From Pyrinomonadaceae bacterium (GTDB lineage Bacteria > Acidobacteriota > Blastocatellia > Pyrinomonadales > Pyrinomonadaceae), in NCBI GenBank assembly GCA_026129865.1, contig JAHCHG010000002.1, positions 180,096 through 244,095 on the forward strand: a stretch of DNA of 64,000 nucleotides, given 5' to 3'. Below the pieces are notes generated by a model. It was not told the DNA's origin and searched no databases. It worked only from the letters and a program-made list of their open reading frames with translations. Each line of letters opens with the position of its first letter. Position 1 is the first letter of the stretch. Positions 25,269-34,974 of the stretch are shown here, one piece after another. The position numbers and the translations under genes were made by a program.

Positions 25269-27941
25269 ATGGCACAACCGTTGCAAAAGCGATTGCGGCG
25301 ATTTTTGACTTTTAAACATCAGCCAACAATAAATTTCCTTCGAATTGAAGAAACAGTTAAAACTATGATGCTACAACAAAAATTTACAACGCTGACAAAA
25401 ACCATCACGATGGTTTTGTTGTATTCGTTCATATTAACGAATGCAATGGCGTTTCCGGCGTTTGCCCAATCAGACGTGCCGGAGATTCCGCAAGACCAGG
25501 CGTTCGCTAAATTTACCGTCGATCTTACAGCGCTTGCGGCGCAGGGAAAGATCAGGAACACGGCAAATTTTGAGAACGAAACAAATCGACTTGTTCAGAT
25601 CCTGGCGAGCCGCTCAGAACGGCAGCCGGTAATTCTGGATGACCAAAACGATGACCAGGAATTGGTGATCGAAACTTTGGCATTGCGCGTTGCTTCCGGA
25701 AACGTCCCGGAAACGCTGCTCAAAAAGCGGGTTTTGTCGTTAAATGTCGACCGGCTTTATTCAGAATCGAAAGATGCTGATGCGCTTTCCAAAACTACCT
25801 CCGCAATCTTTTCCGAGCTTACCTCAGCCGACGTCGATACGATCCTGTTTGTCGACGAACTTTCGAGATTTGTCGGAAATGGAAGCATCAACCAATCTTT
25901 GACCGGTGCTCTGCTCGAGGGAAAAGTTAGAATAATCGGCGGAAGTTCGAAATCGGCTTATAACGAAAAGATCGGTTCGGCTTCGCAGATCGCGGGTTTA
26001 TTTGAAACTATTTTGATCGGTGAAGGTCAGGGTAATGACAAAGAAAATAAATCCGCTGCAAAAAATGAAGGCTTCCGCGGCGATATCGTTTCATCCGATC
26101 TTAGAGATATGATGGCAAACGATCCGTCCGGAGAACGACGCGTTGATGTGATCGTCCAGGCGAAAGACGCCAACAATCCTTCGCTGCGCGCGATCATGTC
26201 CGAAAACGGTGTTCGCCTTCAAGATCGAATTGGATCAACCGATACGCTCGTCGTAAATCTTCCGCTCCGCGCGGTTAACGCGATCGCTCAAAGCGGTATC
26301 GTTAACTATATGTCGCCCGATCGTGAGATGGCTTTCTTCGGTCATGTTGAAAACACGATCGGAGTTACTTCGAACAGATCACAGCCGGCTTCTTCGAACC
26401 GTGCAGCTTACACCCTTGACGGTACCGGCGTCGGAATTGCAGTACTCGATTCAGGTCTTCTTTCGACTCATAAAGACTTCAAGAACAACAACAGCTCAAG
26501 CCGCATCGTTTACAGCCAAAATTTTGTAACTTCGGAATCGAATTCTGACGACAATTACGGACACGGAACGCACGTAGCGGGTATTGCCGCAGGTAATGCG
26601 ACGGTGAACAGCGGAGCTTACCGTGGTGTCGCGCCGAACGCGAACATCATCAATTTGAAGGTTCTCGATGGTCTCGGAAGAGGGCAGACTTCGTGGCTTC
26701 TAAATGCTCTTGATTGGATCAAACTGAATCATCAAACCTACAACATCAAGGTTGTGAACTTGAGCCTCGGCGGACCCGCGATCGATACATACACCAACGA
26801 TCCGGCTTGCCGAAAGGTCAAAGAACTTAGCGATCTGGGTATTCTTGTTGTTGCTGCCGCCGGAAACGAAGGCAAAAACGCTCTCGGCGACAAACTTTAC
26901 GGACATATCCATTCGCCCGGCAACGAGCCATCAGCTTTAACGGTAGGTGCAGTAAATACCAAAGATACAGACTCGCGTGCCGATGACGTTATGGCAACGT
27001 TCAGCTCACGCGGTCCGTCAAGAGGTTCGTATGTGGACTCACTGGGTCGCCGCATTTACGATAACGGCATCAAACCCGACATCTCGGCTCCGGGAAACAA
27101 GGTTGTTGCCGCCCGTGCGAAAGCAACCAGCTATCTTGCACTAAATATGCCTAGTCTTTCGACGGGTTTGATCAATCTTCTAGATTCAAACGACAACCGT
27201 ATGAGAATGAGCGGCACCTCGATGGCAACCCCGGTCGTCGCGGGTGCGGGTGCTTTGCTTTATCAATTGAACCCGAACCTGACTCCGCAGATGATAAAGG
27301 CGATCATGGAATACACCGCGCAGCCGCTAAACGGCTACACGATGTTTGAACAGGGCGCCGGGCAGCTGAATATAGACGGCGCGATAAAGGTAGCGAAAAC
27401 ATATCGGACCGACATCGATTTTAATGCTTCGGCGACGAACGGAATGAGTTTGATGGCTTCCGGGTCGACACTTCCGGCAGCAACGACGACCATCGCGGGA
27501 CATACGTTTACCTGGGCACAAGGAATCCTTTCCAATCAGACCTATATCAAGGGTCAAAGCCTGATAACGAATTTCCACAACGTTTACCGCAACGACAAGC
27601 ACTTCAGCCTGGGAGTCAGTCACGATGCTTCGCACCAATTTGTGCTGAACAATAATTTTGCCAACTCGACTTCTCTAACGGTCACTGCGAAGGTGATCAA
27701 GAGCAACGGCTCGATAATTGGCGAAGGGCAGGTTATTTGCGCATACGGCGTTCTGATCAGCGACGGAGTTTTGATCAGCGACGGGGTCTTGGTGAGCGAC
27801 GGCGTGCTGATCAGCGATGGGGTATTGATCAGCGACGGAGTTCTCTTTAGCGATGGAGTCTTGATCAGCGACGGAGTTTTAATAAGCGACGGCGTTTTGA
27901 TCAGCGACACAGACCTCAACACTATTAATGGTGATGATTAA
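25269..27941 (+). CDS. S8 subtilisin-like protease with C-terminal hexapeptide repeats
   Basis: Secreted or surface serine protease. Translation from 25,269 gives 890 residues; a start at 25,365 (residue 33) would give a cleaner signal peptide ending AFPAFAQ. An N-terminal propeptide-like region of about 300 residues precedes the S8 domain. The catalytic triad is visible: D394 (AVLDSG), H432 (HGTHVAG) and S651 (GTSMATPVVAG). A beta-rich C-terminal region follows, then exactly nine six-residue repeats of the type G-V-L-I-S-D (27,747-27,908), ending DLNTINGDD. The gene is followed 20 bases later by a GNAT gene with a good ribosome site, so the pair is probably co-transcribed. The repeat's role is unknown. 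Confidence 0.9.
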   Translation: MAQPLQKRLRRFLTFKHQPTINFLRIEETVKTMMLQQKFTTLTKTITMVLLYSFILTNAMAFPAFAQSDVPEIPQDQAFAKFTVDLTALAAQGKIRNTANFENETNRLVQILASRSERQPVILDDQNDDQELVIETLALRVASGNVPETLLKKRVLSLNVDRLYSESKDADALSKTTSAIFSELTSADVDTILFVDELSRFVGNGSINQSLTGALLEGKVRIIGGSSKSAYNEKIGSASQIAGLFETILIGEGQGNDKENKSAAKNEGFRGDIVSSDLRDMMANDPSGERRVDVIVQAKDANNPSLRAIMSENGVRLQDRIGSTDTLVVNLPLRAVNAIAQSGIVNYMSPDREMAFFGHVENTIGVTSNRSQPASSNRAAYTLDGTGVGIAVLDSGLLSTHKDFKNNNSSSRIVYSQNFVTSESNSDDNYGHGTHVAGIAAGNATVNSGAYRGVAPNANIINLKVLDGLGRGQTSWLLNALDWIKLNHQTYNIKVVNLSLGGPAIDTYTNDPACRKVKELSDLGILVVAAAGNEGKNALGDKLYGHIHSPGNEPSALTVGAVNTKDTDSRADDVMATFSSRGPSRGSYVDSLGRRIYDNGIKPDISAPGNKVVAARAKATSYLALNMPSLSTGLINLLDSNDNRMRMSGTSMATPVVAGAGALLYQLNPNLTPQMIKAIMEYTAQPLNGYTMFEQGAGQLNIDGAIKVAKTYRTDIDFNASATNGMSLMASGSTLPAATTTIAGHTFTWAQGILSNQTYIKGQSLITNFHNVYRNDKHFSLGVSHDASHQFVLNNNFANSTSLTVTAKVIKSNGSIIGEGQVICAYGVLISDGVLISDGVLVSDGVLISDGVLISDGVLFSDGVLISDGVLISDGVLISDTDLNTINGDD
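27747..27908 (+). repeat. Nine 18-base repeats coding for GVLISD hexapeptides
   Basis: Nine in-frame units of 18 bases encode G-V-L-(I/V/F)-S-D with almost no residue change. Synonymous positions vary freely between units (for example gtt/gtc/gtg/gta for Val, agc constant for Ser). Variation at the third bases with a fixed peptide means selection acts on the protein rather than recent slippage. Confidence 0.95.
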
Positions 27942-27960
27942 TTTTAAGGAGAATAAAGTC

Positions 27961-28875
27961 ATGAAATCATTAAAAGTACAAAACCAAATGTCGCAAAATG
28001 AGATCGTCGCCGGGTTTACAGCTTTTGCAGCTAACAATGCGAAGCTCAATAACGTTGTTCTCCTGACGGAAGCCGACCGTGCCGAAGTTGTAACGTTCCT
28101 TTCCGAACGACCCGTACACACGGTAGTAATGTCCAGCTTTATCAAAGACAACGGGCTTGTAAGCGCCGACAACCGCGGAAAGTTTTTCGGTTACCGCAAT
28201 GACAGCGGCGCACTCGAAGGCGTCGCACTGATCGGACACACAACGCTTCTTGAAGCAAAATCGGATAACGCTCTTCGCGCATTCGCCGCTGCAGCCAAGA
28301 AGTCTGAAACACCTATTCACCTGCTTATGTCAGATGGTAAATCAACTGAATCTTTCTGGCGCTATTATGCAGGTCCGGCGCAGGAACCGCGTCTGGTTTG
28401 CACGGAGCTTCTTTTCGAAGTCAGCTTCCCTTTCCAGGTTCAAAAATGCGCTTGGGATGTTCGGCTGGCAAACGAATCCGAACTCGAACAGATCGCCGAA
28501 GCACATGCTGAGGTTGCGTTTATCGAAAGCGGTGTTGATCCAATGCTGAAGGATCGTGAAGGTTTCCTGAAACGATGCTTAAAGCGGATAGAATTGGGAC
28601 GAACGTTCGTCGTGTTCGAAGACGGAAAGCTTGTATTCAAAGCCGACATCGTCGCCGAAACCGATTCCGTAGTTTATCTTGAGGGAGTTTATGTCTCTCC
28701 GGAATACCGCGGAAGAAACGTCGGATCGGAATGCCTTTCGGCTCTTTCGCTGGAATTGCTTGATCGAGTGGAGCATATTTGCCTCTTGAGCAATGTTGAT
28801 TTCACAAACGCTCACGCATGCTTCGCGAAAGCCGGATTCCGCAACACAGACCAATGCCAAACAATCTTTGTTTAA
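27961..28875 (+). CDS. GNAT acetyltransferase, two-domain (DUF4081-like N-terminus)
   Basis: The ATG at 27,961 follows a clear ribosome site (aaggagaataaagtc) and gives 304 residues. The C-terminal half is a GNAT fold: YLEGVYVSPEYRGRNVGSE contains the acetyl-CoA pyrophosphate loop R-G-R-N-V-G. The later segment NVDFTNAHACFAKAGFRN is the usual end of the family. The N-terminal half resembles the extra domain of DUF4081-type acetyltransferases. The substrate is unknown. It lies directly after the repeat-bearing protease and before a terminator-like hairpin, so it shares the protease transcript. Confidence 0.8.
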   Translation: MKSLKVQNQMSQNEIVAGFTAFAANNAKLNNVVLLTEADRAEVVTFLSERPVHTVVMSSFIKDNGLVSADNRGKFFGYRNDSGALEGVALIGHTTLLEAKSDNALRAFAAAAKKSETPIHLLMSDGKSTESFWRYYAGPAQEPRLVCTELLFEVSFPFQVQKCAWDVRLANESELEQIAEAHAEVAFIESGVDPMLKDREGFLKRCLKRIELGRTFVVFEDGKLVFKADIVAETDSVVYLEGVYVSPEYRGRNVGSECLSALSLELLDRVEHICLLSNVDFTNAHACFAKAGFRNTDQCQTIFV

Positions 28876-28918
28876 CGGTAAATAACAATGGACAAAATGT
28901 TTAGCATCAGTGATAATA

Positions 28919-28945
28919 GAGGAGAACCTAAGACGGGTTCTCCTC
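28919..28945 (+). terminator. Hairpin after the GNAT gene
   Basis: A perfect 10-bp stem (gaggagaacc, 28,919-28,928, with ggttctcctc, 28,936-28,945) has a 7-base loop. It lies 44 bases past the GNAT stop. The following sequence (aagtttgttta) is only moderately T-rich, so termination may be partial. Confidence 0.7.
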
Positions 28946-29047
28946 AAGTTTGTTTACCCGGGCAATCTGCTCATTTTCGTTTCGAGAGACCTTACTCTTT
29001 TAGAACCCTTTAATTACGCCGAGTCTTTCTCTTTTCTAAACGGTTTT

Positions 29048-31558
29048 ATGACTACAGACTTAAAGACAAAATATTACATGTTCGCGGTAATAGCTTTGGG
29101 CTTTTTCTGTTTTGCCGGCGCCGTCGTTTCATTGCCCGCCCAGAAAATCGACGTACATCTCATATTTCTATTTCTCTTTACCGTTCTTATCGCGTCCCGC
29201 GTTTCGATCGAGTTTCCAAAGGTAAAATCGCACATTGCAGTTTCGGACACATTCGTCGCTCTCGGTTTGCTGGTTTATGGCGGTGAGATCGCCGTGGTTC
29301 TTGCCGCGGTCGAAGCATTGATGTCGTCGTGGAGATTTTGCAACAAAAAGATCACAGTTTTTTTTAATTTCTCGGCGATGGCGATCTCCACGCTGCTGGT
29401 CGTCGTTACGCTTGAACTTTTTGGATTCGATGCGACAAAAACGGGCGATTTTTATTCGTACAGCCTTGATTCATTCTTCGCCGCTTTATCGATCATCGCA
29501 ATTGTCCAATTTCTGGCTAACACATCGCTTGCGGCGGTTTACGGCGCTTTAAAGAGCAAAAAGCCGATCTGGGAAACCTGGAAAAGCGATTACCTCTGGA
29601 CATTTGTTACCTATTTTGTCGGAGCATTCAGTGCCGGCGCGATCTATCAGGCATCGACCATTTTCGGCTCGATCGTAATTCTTGCGTCCGTTCCCGTCAT
29701 CTTCCTTGTTTACCTTTCATACCGCATGTATATGAAGAACATAACAATGTCGATGATGCAGGCGGAACAGGCAGAAAAGCACGCGGAAATTCTCGAATCG
29801 CAAGCGCGCGCTTTGCGTGAATCCGAGGAACGATTCCGGAGCGCTTTTGATTACGCTCCGATCGGTATAGCACTTGTTTCCCCCGTCGGCGATTGGCTGA
29901 AAGTTAATAAGGCGTTGTGCGATATTCTAGGCTACACGGAAGAAGAATTTTTGCAGTCCGATTTTCAATCGATGCTTTGCCGCGACAATCTCGGCGCAAC
30001 GCTGACGAAGATCCATGAACTCGTTTCCGGCAAGATCTCAAATTGCCAGATGGAACAGCGCTATCTTCATAAGAACAACAAGACGGTTTGGGCTTCGTGG
30101 AGTGTTTCGCGGGTAATCGATTCGAACACCGATTATCCGAATCTGATCTTTCAGATCCAGGATATTACCGATAAGAAACACGCTCAGGAAAAACTGCAGT
30201 ACGAAGCGACGCACGACGCCCTCACGGGATTGCCGAATCGGGCGTTCTTTCTTCAGCAGCTGGAAAACGCACTTGATTCTGTTCGCAGCGACCGTCGTTA
30301 TAAGGTTTGCGTACTGTTTATCGATCTCGACCGGTTTAAGGTTATCAATGATAGTCTGGGACATTTCTTCGGCGATCAGCTTTTGATCGAAATTGCGTCG
30401 CGCTTGCGCGATTGTCTGCGTCCGGACGATCTTGTTGCGCGGCTTGGCGGCGACGAATTTACAATACTGGTCGAAGGCAGTTTTAAGCCCGAAGAAGTTA
30501 TTTCGATCGCGGAAAGAATCCAGGAAAAATTTTCAGAGCCGTTTAATCTAGGCGGGCATGAAGTTTACAGTTCGGCGAGTATCGGAATTCTTCACAACAC
30601 GATCAATCACAAATCCGCCGAAGATATGATGCGCGATGCCGACACGGCAATGTACCAGGCGAAACGCGCCGGAAAAGCGCGGCATGAGATCTTCGACGAA
30701 AATATGCACGAAGAAGCAAAAGCGATTCTCGAGCTCGAAAACGATCTCCGGCGTGTCGTTGAAAGGGATGAATTTACGGTCTTTTATCAACCGATCTACT
30801 CGCTTGAAGGAACCCAAATACAAGGCTTCGAAGCACTTGCCCGGTGGTCGCATCCGGAGCACGGATTTATTTCTCCGGAGAAGTTCATAGCTTTGGCGGA
30901 AGAGATCGGTTTGATCGATGCGCTCGGATTTCAGATCCTTCGAAAAGCCTGCCGTCAGGGTCTCGTTCTAAAATCGTTCTTCCCTCTCGACGCTCCGTTT
31001 ACGATCAGTGTAAATGTTTCATGTAAACAGTTTGCAAATCCGCAGTTTGTCGGCGAGATTCGATCGGTGCTTACTGAAACCGGATTTGCGCCGGAAAACC
31101 TGAAATTGGAAATAACCGAATCGGTCTTTATCGAACATAAGGAAAAAGCGGTTGAAATGCTTCATCAACTCCGCGAGATCGGGGTTGAAATAAACATCGA
31201 CGACTTCGGTTCGGGATATTCGAATCTCAGCTATCTAATGCAGCTGCCGATCTCGACTTTGAAGATCGACCGGTCATTTATCAATCCGATAAATGTCAAC
31301 GGACGAAATCTGGAGATCATACAAACGATCCTGACACTCGCTCAAAGCCTCGGAATAAAGATCGTCGCGGAAGGAGTCGAAGATGCGTCGCAGCTGGATC
31401 AGCTCAGATCGCTGAACTGCGAAGGCGCACAGGGTTATTTCTTTGCAAAACCGATGAGTTTCGAAAAGATGACGGAATTTTTAGAAAACAAAAATATGTC
31501 CGTCACGAATATCCCGTCCGGTTATGATGAAGTTCCGATAGTTTCGCTCGTTCAATAG
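29048..31558 (+). CDS. Membrane GGDEF-EAL protein with PAS domain (c-di-GMP turnover)
   Basis: The open frame extends up to 28,910 but would then cross a terminator hairpin, so the ATG at 29,048 is chosen (836 residues). The N-terminus has about seven or eight membrane segments (a MASE-like sensor). A short coiled linker (QAEQAEKHAEILESQARAL) leads to a PAS domain, then GGDEF and EAL domains. Both catalytic signatures are intact: GGDEF at 467-471 and EAL at 595-597, with DDFGSGYSNLSYL downstream. It could therefore make and degrade cyclic di-GMP, and the PAS and membrane parts presumably decide which. It may affect pili or biofilm, but no linkage is shown. Confidence 0.9.
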   Translation: MTTDLKTKYYMFAVIALGFFCFAGAVVSLPAQKIDVHLIFLFLFTVLIASRVSIEFPKVKSHIAVSDTFVALGLLVYGGEIAVVLAAVEALMSSWRFCNKKITVFFNFSAMAISTLLVVVTLELFGFDATKTGDFYSYSLDSFFAALSIIAIVQFLANTSLAAVYGALKSKKPIWETWKSDYLWTFVTYFVGAFSAGAIYQASTIFGSIVILASVPVIFLVYLSYRMYMKNITMSMMQAEQAEKHAEILESQARALRESEERFRSAFDYAPIGIALVSPVGDWLKVNKALCDILGYTEEEFLQSDFQSMLCRDNLGATLTKIHELVSGKISNCQMEQRYLHKNNKTVWASWSVSRVIDSNTDYPNLIFQIQDITDKKHAQEKLQYEATHDALTGLPNRAFFLQQLENALDSVRSDRRYKVCVLFIDLDRFKVINDSLGHFFGDQLLIEIASRLRDCLRPDDLVARLGGDEFTILVEGSFKPEEVISIAERIQEKFSEPFNLGGHEVYSSASIGILHNTINHKSAEDMMRDADTAMYQAKRAGKARHEIFDENMHEEAKAILELENDLRRVVERDEFTVFYQPIYSLEGTQIQGFEALARWSHPEHGFISPEKFIALAEEIGLIDALGFQILRKACRQGLVLKSFFPLDAPFTISVNVSCKQFANPQFVGEIRSVLTETGFAPENLKLEITESVFIEHKEKAVEMLHQLREIGVEINIDDFGSGYSNLSYLMQLPISTLKIDRSFINPINVNGRNLEIIQTILTLAQSLGIKIVAEGVEDASQLDQLRSLNCEGAQGYFFAKPMSFEKMTEFLENKNMSVTNIPSGYDEVPIVSLVQ

Positions 31559-31620
31559 GAAGCAGACGCTGCTTGCCTACAGCAAAAACCGCCGCCAAAA
31601 CGAATTAAGCGGCGGATCTT

Positions 31621-32424
31621 CTATTTTCTCAACCATCCAAACAAAGCGTTTACGGTAATATCGCGATTGGTTTCATAGATCGCCCGCGTCAGCGGTATTC
31701 CCATCGGACAAACTTGAACGCAGTTTTGCGCGTTGCCGCAATTTGTAATTCCGTCGTCATCCATCAGACCTTCGAGACGATCATCGATCGTGATCTTTCC
31801 CGTCGGGTGCATGTTGAAAAGTCTCGCCTGGGCGATCGCCTGCGGACCGATGTAGTTGTCTTCGTGATATTGCGGACATGCCTCAAGACAGCAGCCGCAG
31901 GTCATACAGCGCGAATAAGCGTATCTTTCCTGCTGAACTTCCTGCGACATATGAGGACCCGGACCTAAGCTGTAACTGCCGTCGAGTTCGATCCATGCCT
32001 TTACCTTCGTTAAATGCTCGAACATCGGCGTTCGATCGACCTTTAGATCGCGAACGTTCGGAAATTTCGTCATTGGTTCGAGCGTAATCGCATTCGAACC
32101 GCTCGCCACTAATAGATCGTCAACAAGAGCCGAACACGCTTGGCGCACGCGACCGTCAATGATCATCGTGCAAATTCCGCAAACCTGTTCCAGACAATTC
32201 ATATCCCAAACCGGCGGAGTCGTCTGTTTTCCGTCTTTTGTCACGGGATTTTTGCGGATGTCCATCAAAGCCGAGATCACGTTCAAATTCGGGCGATACG
32301 GTAGTTCAAAGGTCTCTGTATATTGCTTCGCACCGATTTTCTCCCGCCGCGTGATCCTGATCTCGACCGTTTTCGGCGGATTCGTCAGTCGCTTTTTCTC
32401 GCTGTGTCCGTTTGTTTCGCTCAT
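31621..32424 (-). CDS. sdhB: Succinate dehydrogenase iron-sulfur subunit SdhB
   Basis: Electron-transfer subunit of complex II. The 267-residue product has the N-terminal ferredoxin-type [2Fe-2S] region (DMNCLEQVCGICTMIIDGR). It also has two later cysteine clusters for the [4Fe-4S] and [3Fe-4S] centres (SRCMTCGCCLEACPQ and CGNAQNCVQVCPMGIPLTRA). Length matches the B. subtilis/Acidobacteria-type enzyme. The ATG overlaps the stop codon of the Uma2 gene (ATGA), so its translation is coupled to a gene unrelated to respiration. It is the last gene of the operon. Confidence 0.95.
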   Translation of the reverse strand: MSETNGHSEKKRLTNPPKTVEIRITRREKIGAKQYTETFELPYRPNLNVISALMDIRKNPVTKDGKQTTPPVWDMNCLEQVCGICTMIIDGRVRQACSALVDDLLVASGSNAITLEPMTKFPNVRDLKVDRTPMFEHLTKVKAWIELDGSYSLGPGPHMSQEVQQERYAYSRCMTCGCCLEACPQYHEDNYIGPQAIAQARLFNMHPTGKITIDDRLEGLMDDDGITNCGNAQNCVQVCPMGIPLTRAIYETNRDITVNALFGWLRK

Positions 32425-33005
32425 AAATTTTCTTCTTCAAAATCAATCCGTTGATAAATTTCACCGAGAGTTAATCTGACATCTAATACTTCGATGTTAA
32501 TAAAACTTTCGAATCCGATTGTCGCCCGGTATCGCCAACTTCCGTCCTTTTGTTTTGTAAATCGTTCAACAATAGGTCTGTTTTGCGAAACTAGAATATA
32601 TTCCTGCACAGATTCTAAACTCTGATAAGCAAAGAATTTCTCGCCTCTGTCTTTTGCTTCCGTACTTGTTGAAAGAACTTCAATAATCGCTATCGGAATC
32701 GTGACCGTGTCGTTTCTTTCCCGATAAAAATTCGGCTCTCCACAAAGAACAACTAAATCGGGGTAGTAAAATCTGTTAAATGGTTCAACCCAAACTTTCA
32801 ACTCGGTCGGTAAGACCTCACAATCATTCGATAATCTATTACCGACATATCGCGTTAAATTAGAGATAATTCGCAAATGTTTTAACGAACCACCCGCCAT
32901 TGCGATAATTTCGCCGTTGTCATACTCGCTTCGATATTCAGCTTTTTCTTCTAAAGCTAAATACTCTTCGGGCGTGTATATTTTCTTTTTAGGCAAAGCC
33001 GTCAT
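32421..33005 (-). CDS. Uma2 family protein inside the sdh operon
   Basis: The 194-residue product is a second Uma2 (DUF820) protein: PEEYLALEEKAEYRSEYDNG at the start, YYPDLVVLCGE (catalytic acidic position) and IAIIEVLSTSTEAKDRGEKF. It resembles the BMC-locus copy in layout but is clearly diverged. Its stop overlaps the sdhB start by four bases and it lies 26 bases after sdhA, so it is embedded in the transcript. Uma2 function is not established; a nuclease role is inferred from the fold. Its presence probably marks an insertion that kept the reading order intact. Confidence 0.88.
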   Translation of the reverse strand: MTALPKKKIYTPEEYLALEEKAEYRSEYDNGEIIAMAGGSLKHLRIISNLTRYVGNRLSNDCEVLPTELKVWVEPFNRFYYPDLVVLCGEPNFYRERNDTVTIPIAIIEVLSTSTEAKDRGEKFFAYQSLESVQEYILVSQNRPIVERFTKQKDGSWRYRATIGFESFINIEVLDVRLTLGEIYQRIDFEEENL

Positions 33006-33031
33006 GCTACCAACAATAATTTTTTTTCACT

Positions 33032-34966
33032 TTAGTTTTTTTCTTCATTAAAAGTTTCGCCTTCCCTGATATTTTCGCCTTCTTTTTCTGTGATCGACTC
33101 ACGACTGACGCCTTCCGGCTTTTCTTCATTTCCCTGAACAACGATCTTCGCCGCATCTTTCTTATCATTTACGGCTGCGGCTTTACTTTTGCCCGATGAA
33201 TAATCGCGTTTTCGCGGTTCTAACAGGCTGATGTCAACCGCTTCGTAGGACAAGATCGGCGATTCTTCGGAAAACTCCGCGATCGTCGTTTTCAAGAAAT
33301 TCTCGTCATCGCGTTCCGGAAAATCGGGTTTAAAATGCGCTCCGCGCGATTCGTTCCGGTTTAGCGCGCCGAGCGTTACTACACGCGCAAGTTGGAGCAT
33401 ATTTTGCAGCTGCCGCGCATGCGGAACTGCCTGCGTCGCCCATAAATTCGAATCGTTTATTGAAATATGTTTGCAGCGGTCGAGAAGTTCGACCAGTTTA
33501 TCGTCCGTTGCCTGCAAACGATCATTGTAGCGAACGACCGTGACATTGTCGGTCATTACCTTGCCCATTTCCTCGTGGATCTTATATTGATTCTCGGAAC
33601 CCGTTTGTTTGATCAAATTGTCGTTGATCTCCTGCTGCCGTCGAAGCTCGGCGTCAAAGATTCCGTTTGTCTCCGTATTTTTTCGTTCGACGTTCTTGGC
33701 GTAATCGATCGCCGAAGGAGCGGCGACAAAACCGCCGTAAACACAGGAAACAAGAGAGTTTGCACCGAGACGGTTTGCGCCGTGAATCGAATAATCGCAT
33801 TCGCCCGCGCCGAAAAGTCCGGGAATATTCGTCCGCTGCTCGAAATCGACCCACATTCCGCCCATCGAATAATGAACGCCGGGGAAAATTCGCATCGGCA
33901 CATAACGCGGATCGTCGCCGACAAACATTTCGTAAATTTCAAGGATCGCGCCGAGTTTTCGCGTCAAGGTTTCCGCCGGAATATGTGTCAGGTCGAGATA
34001 AACCTGATTGTCGCCGCCGATGCCCATTCCGTCGAGACAAACTTGAAATATTTCACGCGTTGCGATGTCGCGCGGGACAAGATTTCCGTACGCCGGATAT
34101 TTTTCTTCAAGAAAATACCAGCGTTCGCCTGTCGGAATATCCTGCGGTTTTCGCGTGTCGCCCGGATTCTTCGGCACCCACACCCGTCCGCCTTCGCCGC
34201 GAGCCGATTCGCTCATTAAACGCAGCTTGTCTTCGCCGGGAATCGAAGTCGGGTGAACCTGAATAAATTCGCCGTTGGCATATTTCGCACCCTGCTGATA
34301 ACAAGCCGAGATCGCGCTGCCGGTACAAACCTGTGAATTTGTCGATTTTCCCCAGATCATTCCCGGACCTCCGGTCGCCATGATCACCGCATCAGCTTGA
34401 AACGCTTTTAATTCAAGCGTTTGCAAATTCATTGCGACCAATCCGCGGCAAACCTGATAGTCGTCCATGACGAGCGAGAGCATTTCCCAACCTTCGTATT
34501 TTTTTACTTTGTCTTCGGCTTCGAATTTTCTTACCTGTTCATCGAGCGCATAAAGAAGCTGCTGTCCGGTCGAAGCGCCGGCAAAAGCCGTGCGATGATG
34601 AAGCGTTCCGCCAAAACGTCTGAAATCGAGCAAACCTTCTTTCGTGCGCGAGAACGGAACGCCCATTCGGTCAAATAAATAAATGATCTCCGGCGCCATT
34701 TCGCACATCGCTTTGACGGGCGGCTGATTCACCAAAAAATCTCCGCCGTAAACCGTGTCATCGAAATGTTTCCAGGGCGAATCGCCTTCGCCTTTCGTGT
34801 TGACCGCGCCGTTTATTCCGCCCTGAGCGCAAACCGAGTGCGAACGTTTAACCGGAACGATCGAAAGCAGATCCACATCGTGTCCCGCTTCGGCGATCTT
34901 CATCGTTGCCGCAAGTCCGGCTAAGCCGCCGCCAACTACCGCAATTTTTAATCCCTTTGATGCCAT
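33032..34966 (-). CDS. sdhA: Succinate dehydrogenase flavoprotein subunit SdhA
   Basis: FAD-containing catalytic subunit that oxidises succinate to fumarate. The 644-residue product has the FAD-binding start KIAVVGGGLAGLAATMKIAE, the FAD-linkage region HSVCAQGGINGAVNTKG and the active-site segments HPTSIPGEDKLRLMSESARG and RTNIPGLFGAGECDYSIHGA. Length matches the family plus a Lys/Glu-rich tail of about 50 residues that is not part of the conserved domain. A toxin-antitoxin pair separates it from sdhC. Confidence 0.96.
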   Translation of the reverse strand: MASKGLKIAVVGGGLAGLAATMKIAEAGHDVDLLSIVPVKRSHSVCAQGGINGAVNTKGEGDSPWKHFDDTVYGGDFLVNQPPVKAMCEMAPEIIYLFDRMGVPFSRTKEGLLDFRRFGGTLHHRTAFAGASTGQQLLYALDEQVRKFEAEDKVKKYEGWEMLSLVMDDYQVCRGLVAMNLQTLELKAFQADAVIMATGGPGMIWGKSTNSQVCTGSAISACYQQGAKYANGEFIQVHPTSIPGEDKLRLMSESARGEGGRVWVPKNPGDTRKPQDIPTGERWYFLEEKYPAYGNLVPRDIATREIFQVCLDGMGIGGDNQVYLDLTHIPAETLTRKLGAILEIYEMFVGDDPRYVPMRIFPGVHYSMGGMWVDFEQRTNIPGLFGAGECDYSIHGANRLGANSLVSCVYGGFVAAPSAIDYAKNVERKNTETNGIFDAELRRQQEINDNLIKQTGSENQYKIHEEMGKVMTDNVTVVRYNDRLQATDDKLVELLDRCKHISINDSNLWATQAVPHARQLQNMLQLARVVTLGALNRNESRGAHFKPDFPERDDENFLKTTIAEFSEESPILSYEAVDISLLEPRKRDYSSGKSKAAAVNDKKDAAKIVVQGNEEKPEGVSRESITEKEGENIREGETFNEEKN

Positions 34967-34974
34967 AATATTTT

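Noticed and set aside
27620..27922. Minus-strand frame with a repeated T-P-S-L-I-K peptide
   Set aside because: It is only the antisense reading of the 18-base repeats of the S8 protease gene.
28910..29047. Longer N-terminus of the GGDEF-EAL protein
   Set aside because: The extra 46 codons cross a perfect terminator-like hairpin and lack a ribosome site; the hydrophobic sensor starts after the ATG at 29,048.
33467..34219. Long plus-strand open frame of 250 codons opposite sdhA
   Set aside because: It is antisense to conserved SdhA motifs, has no family signature, and results from codon bias of the real gene.
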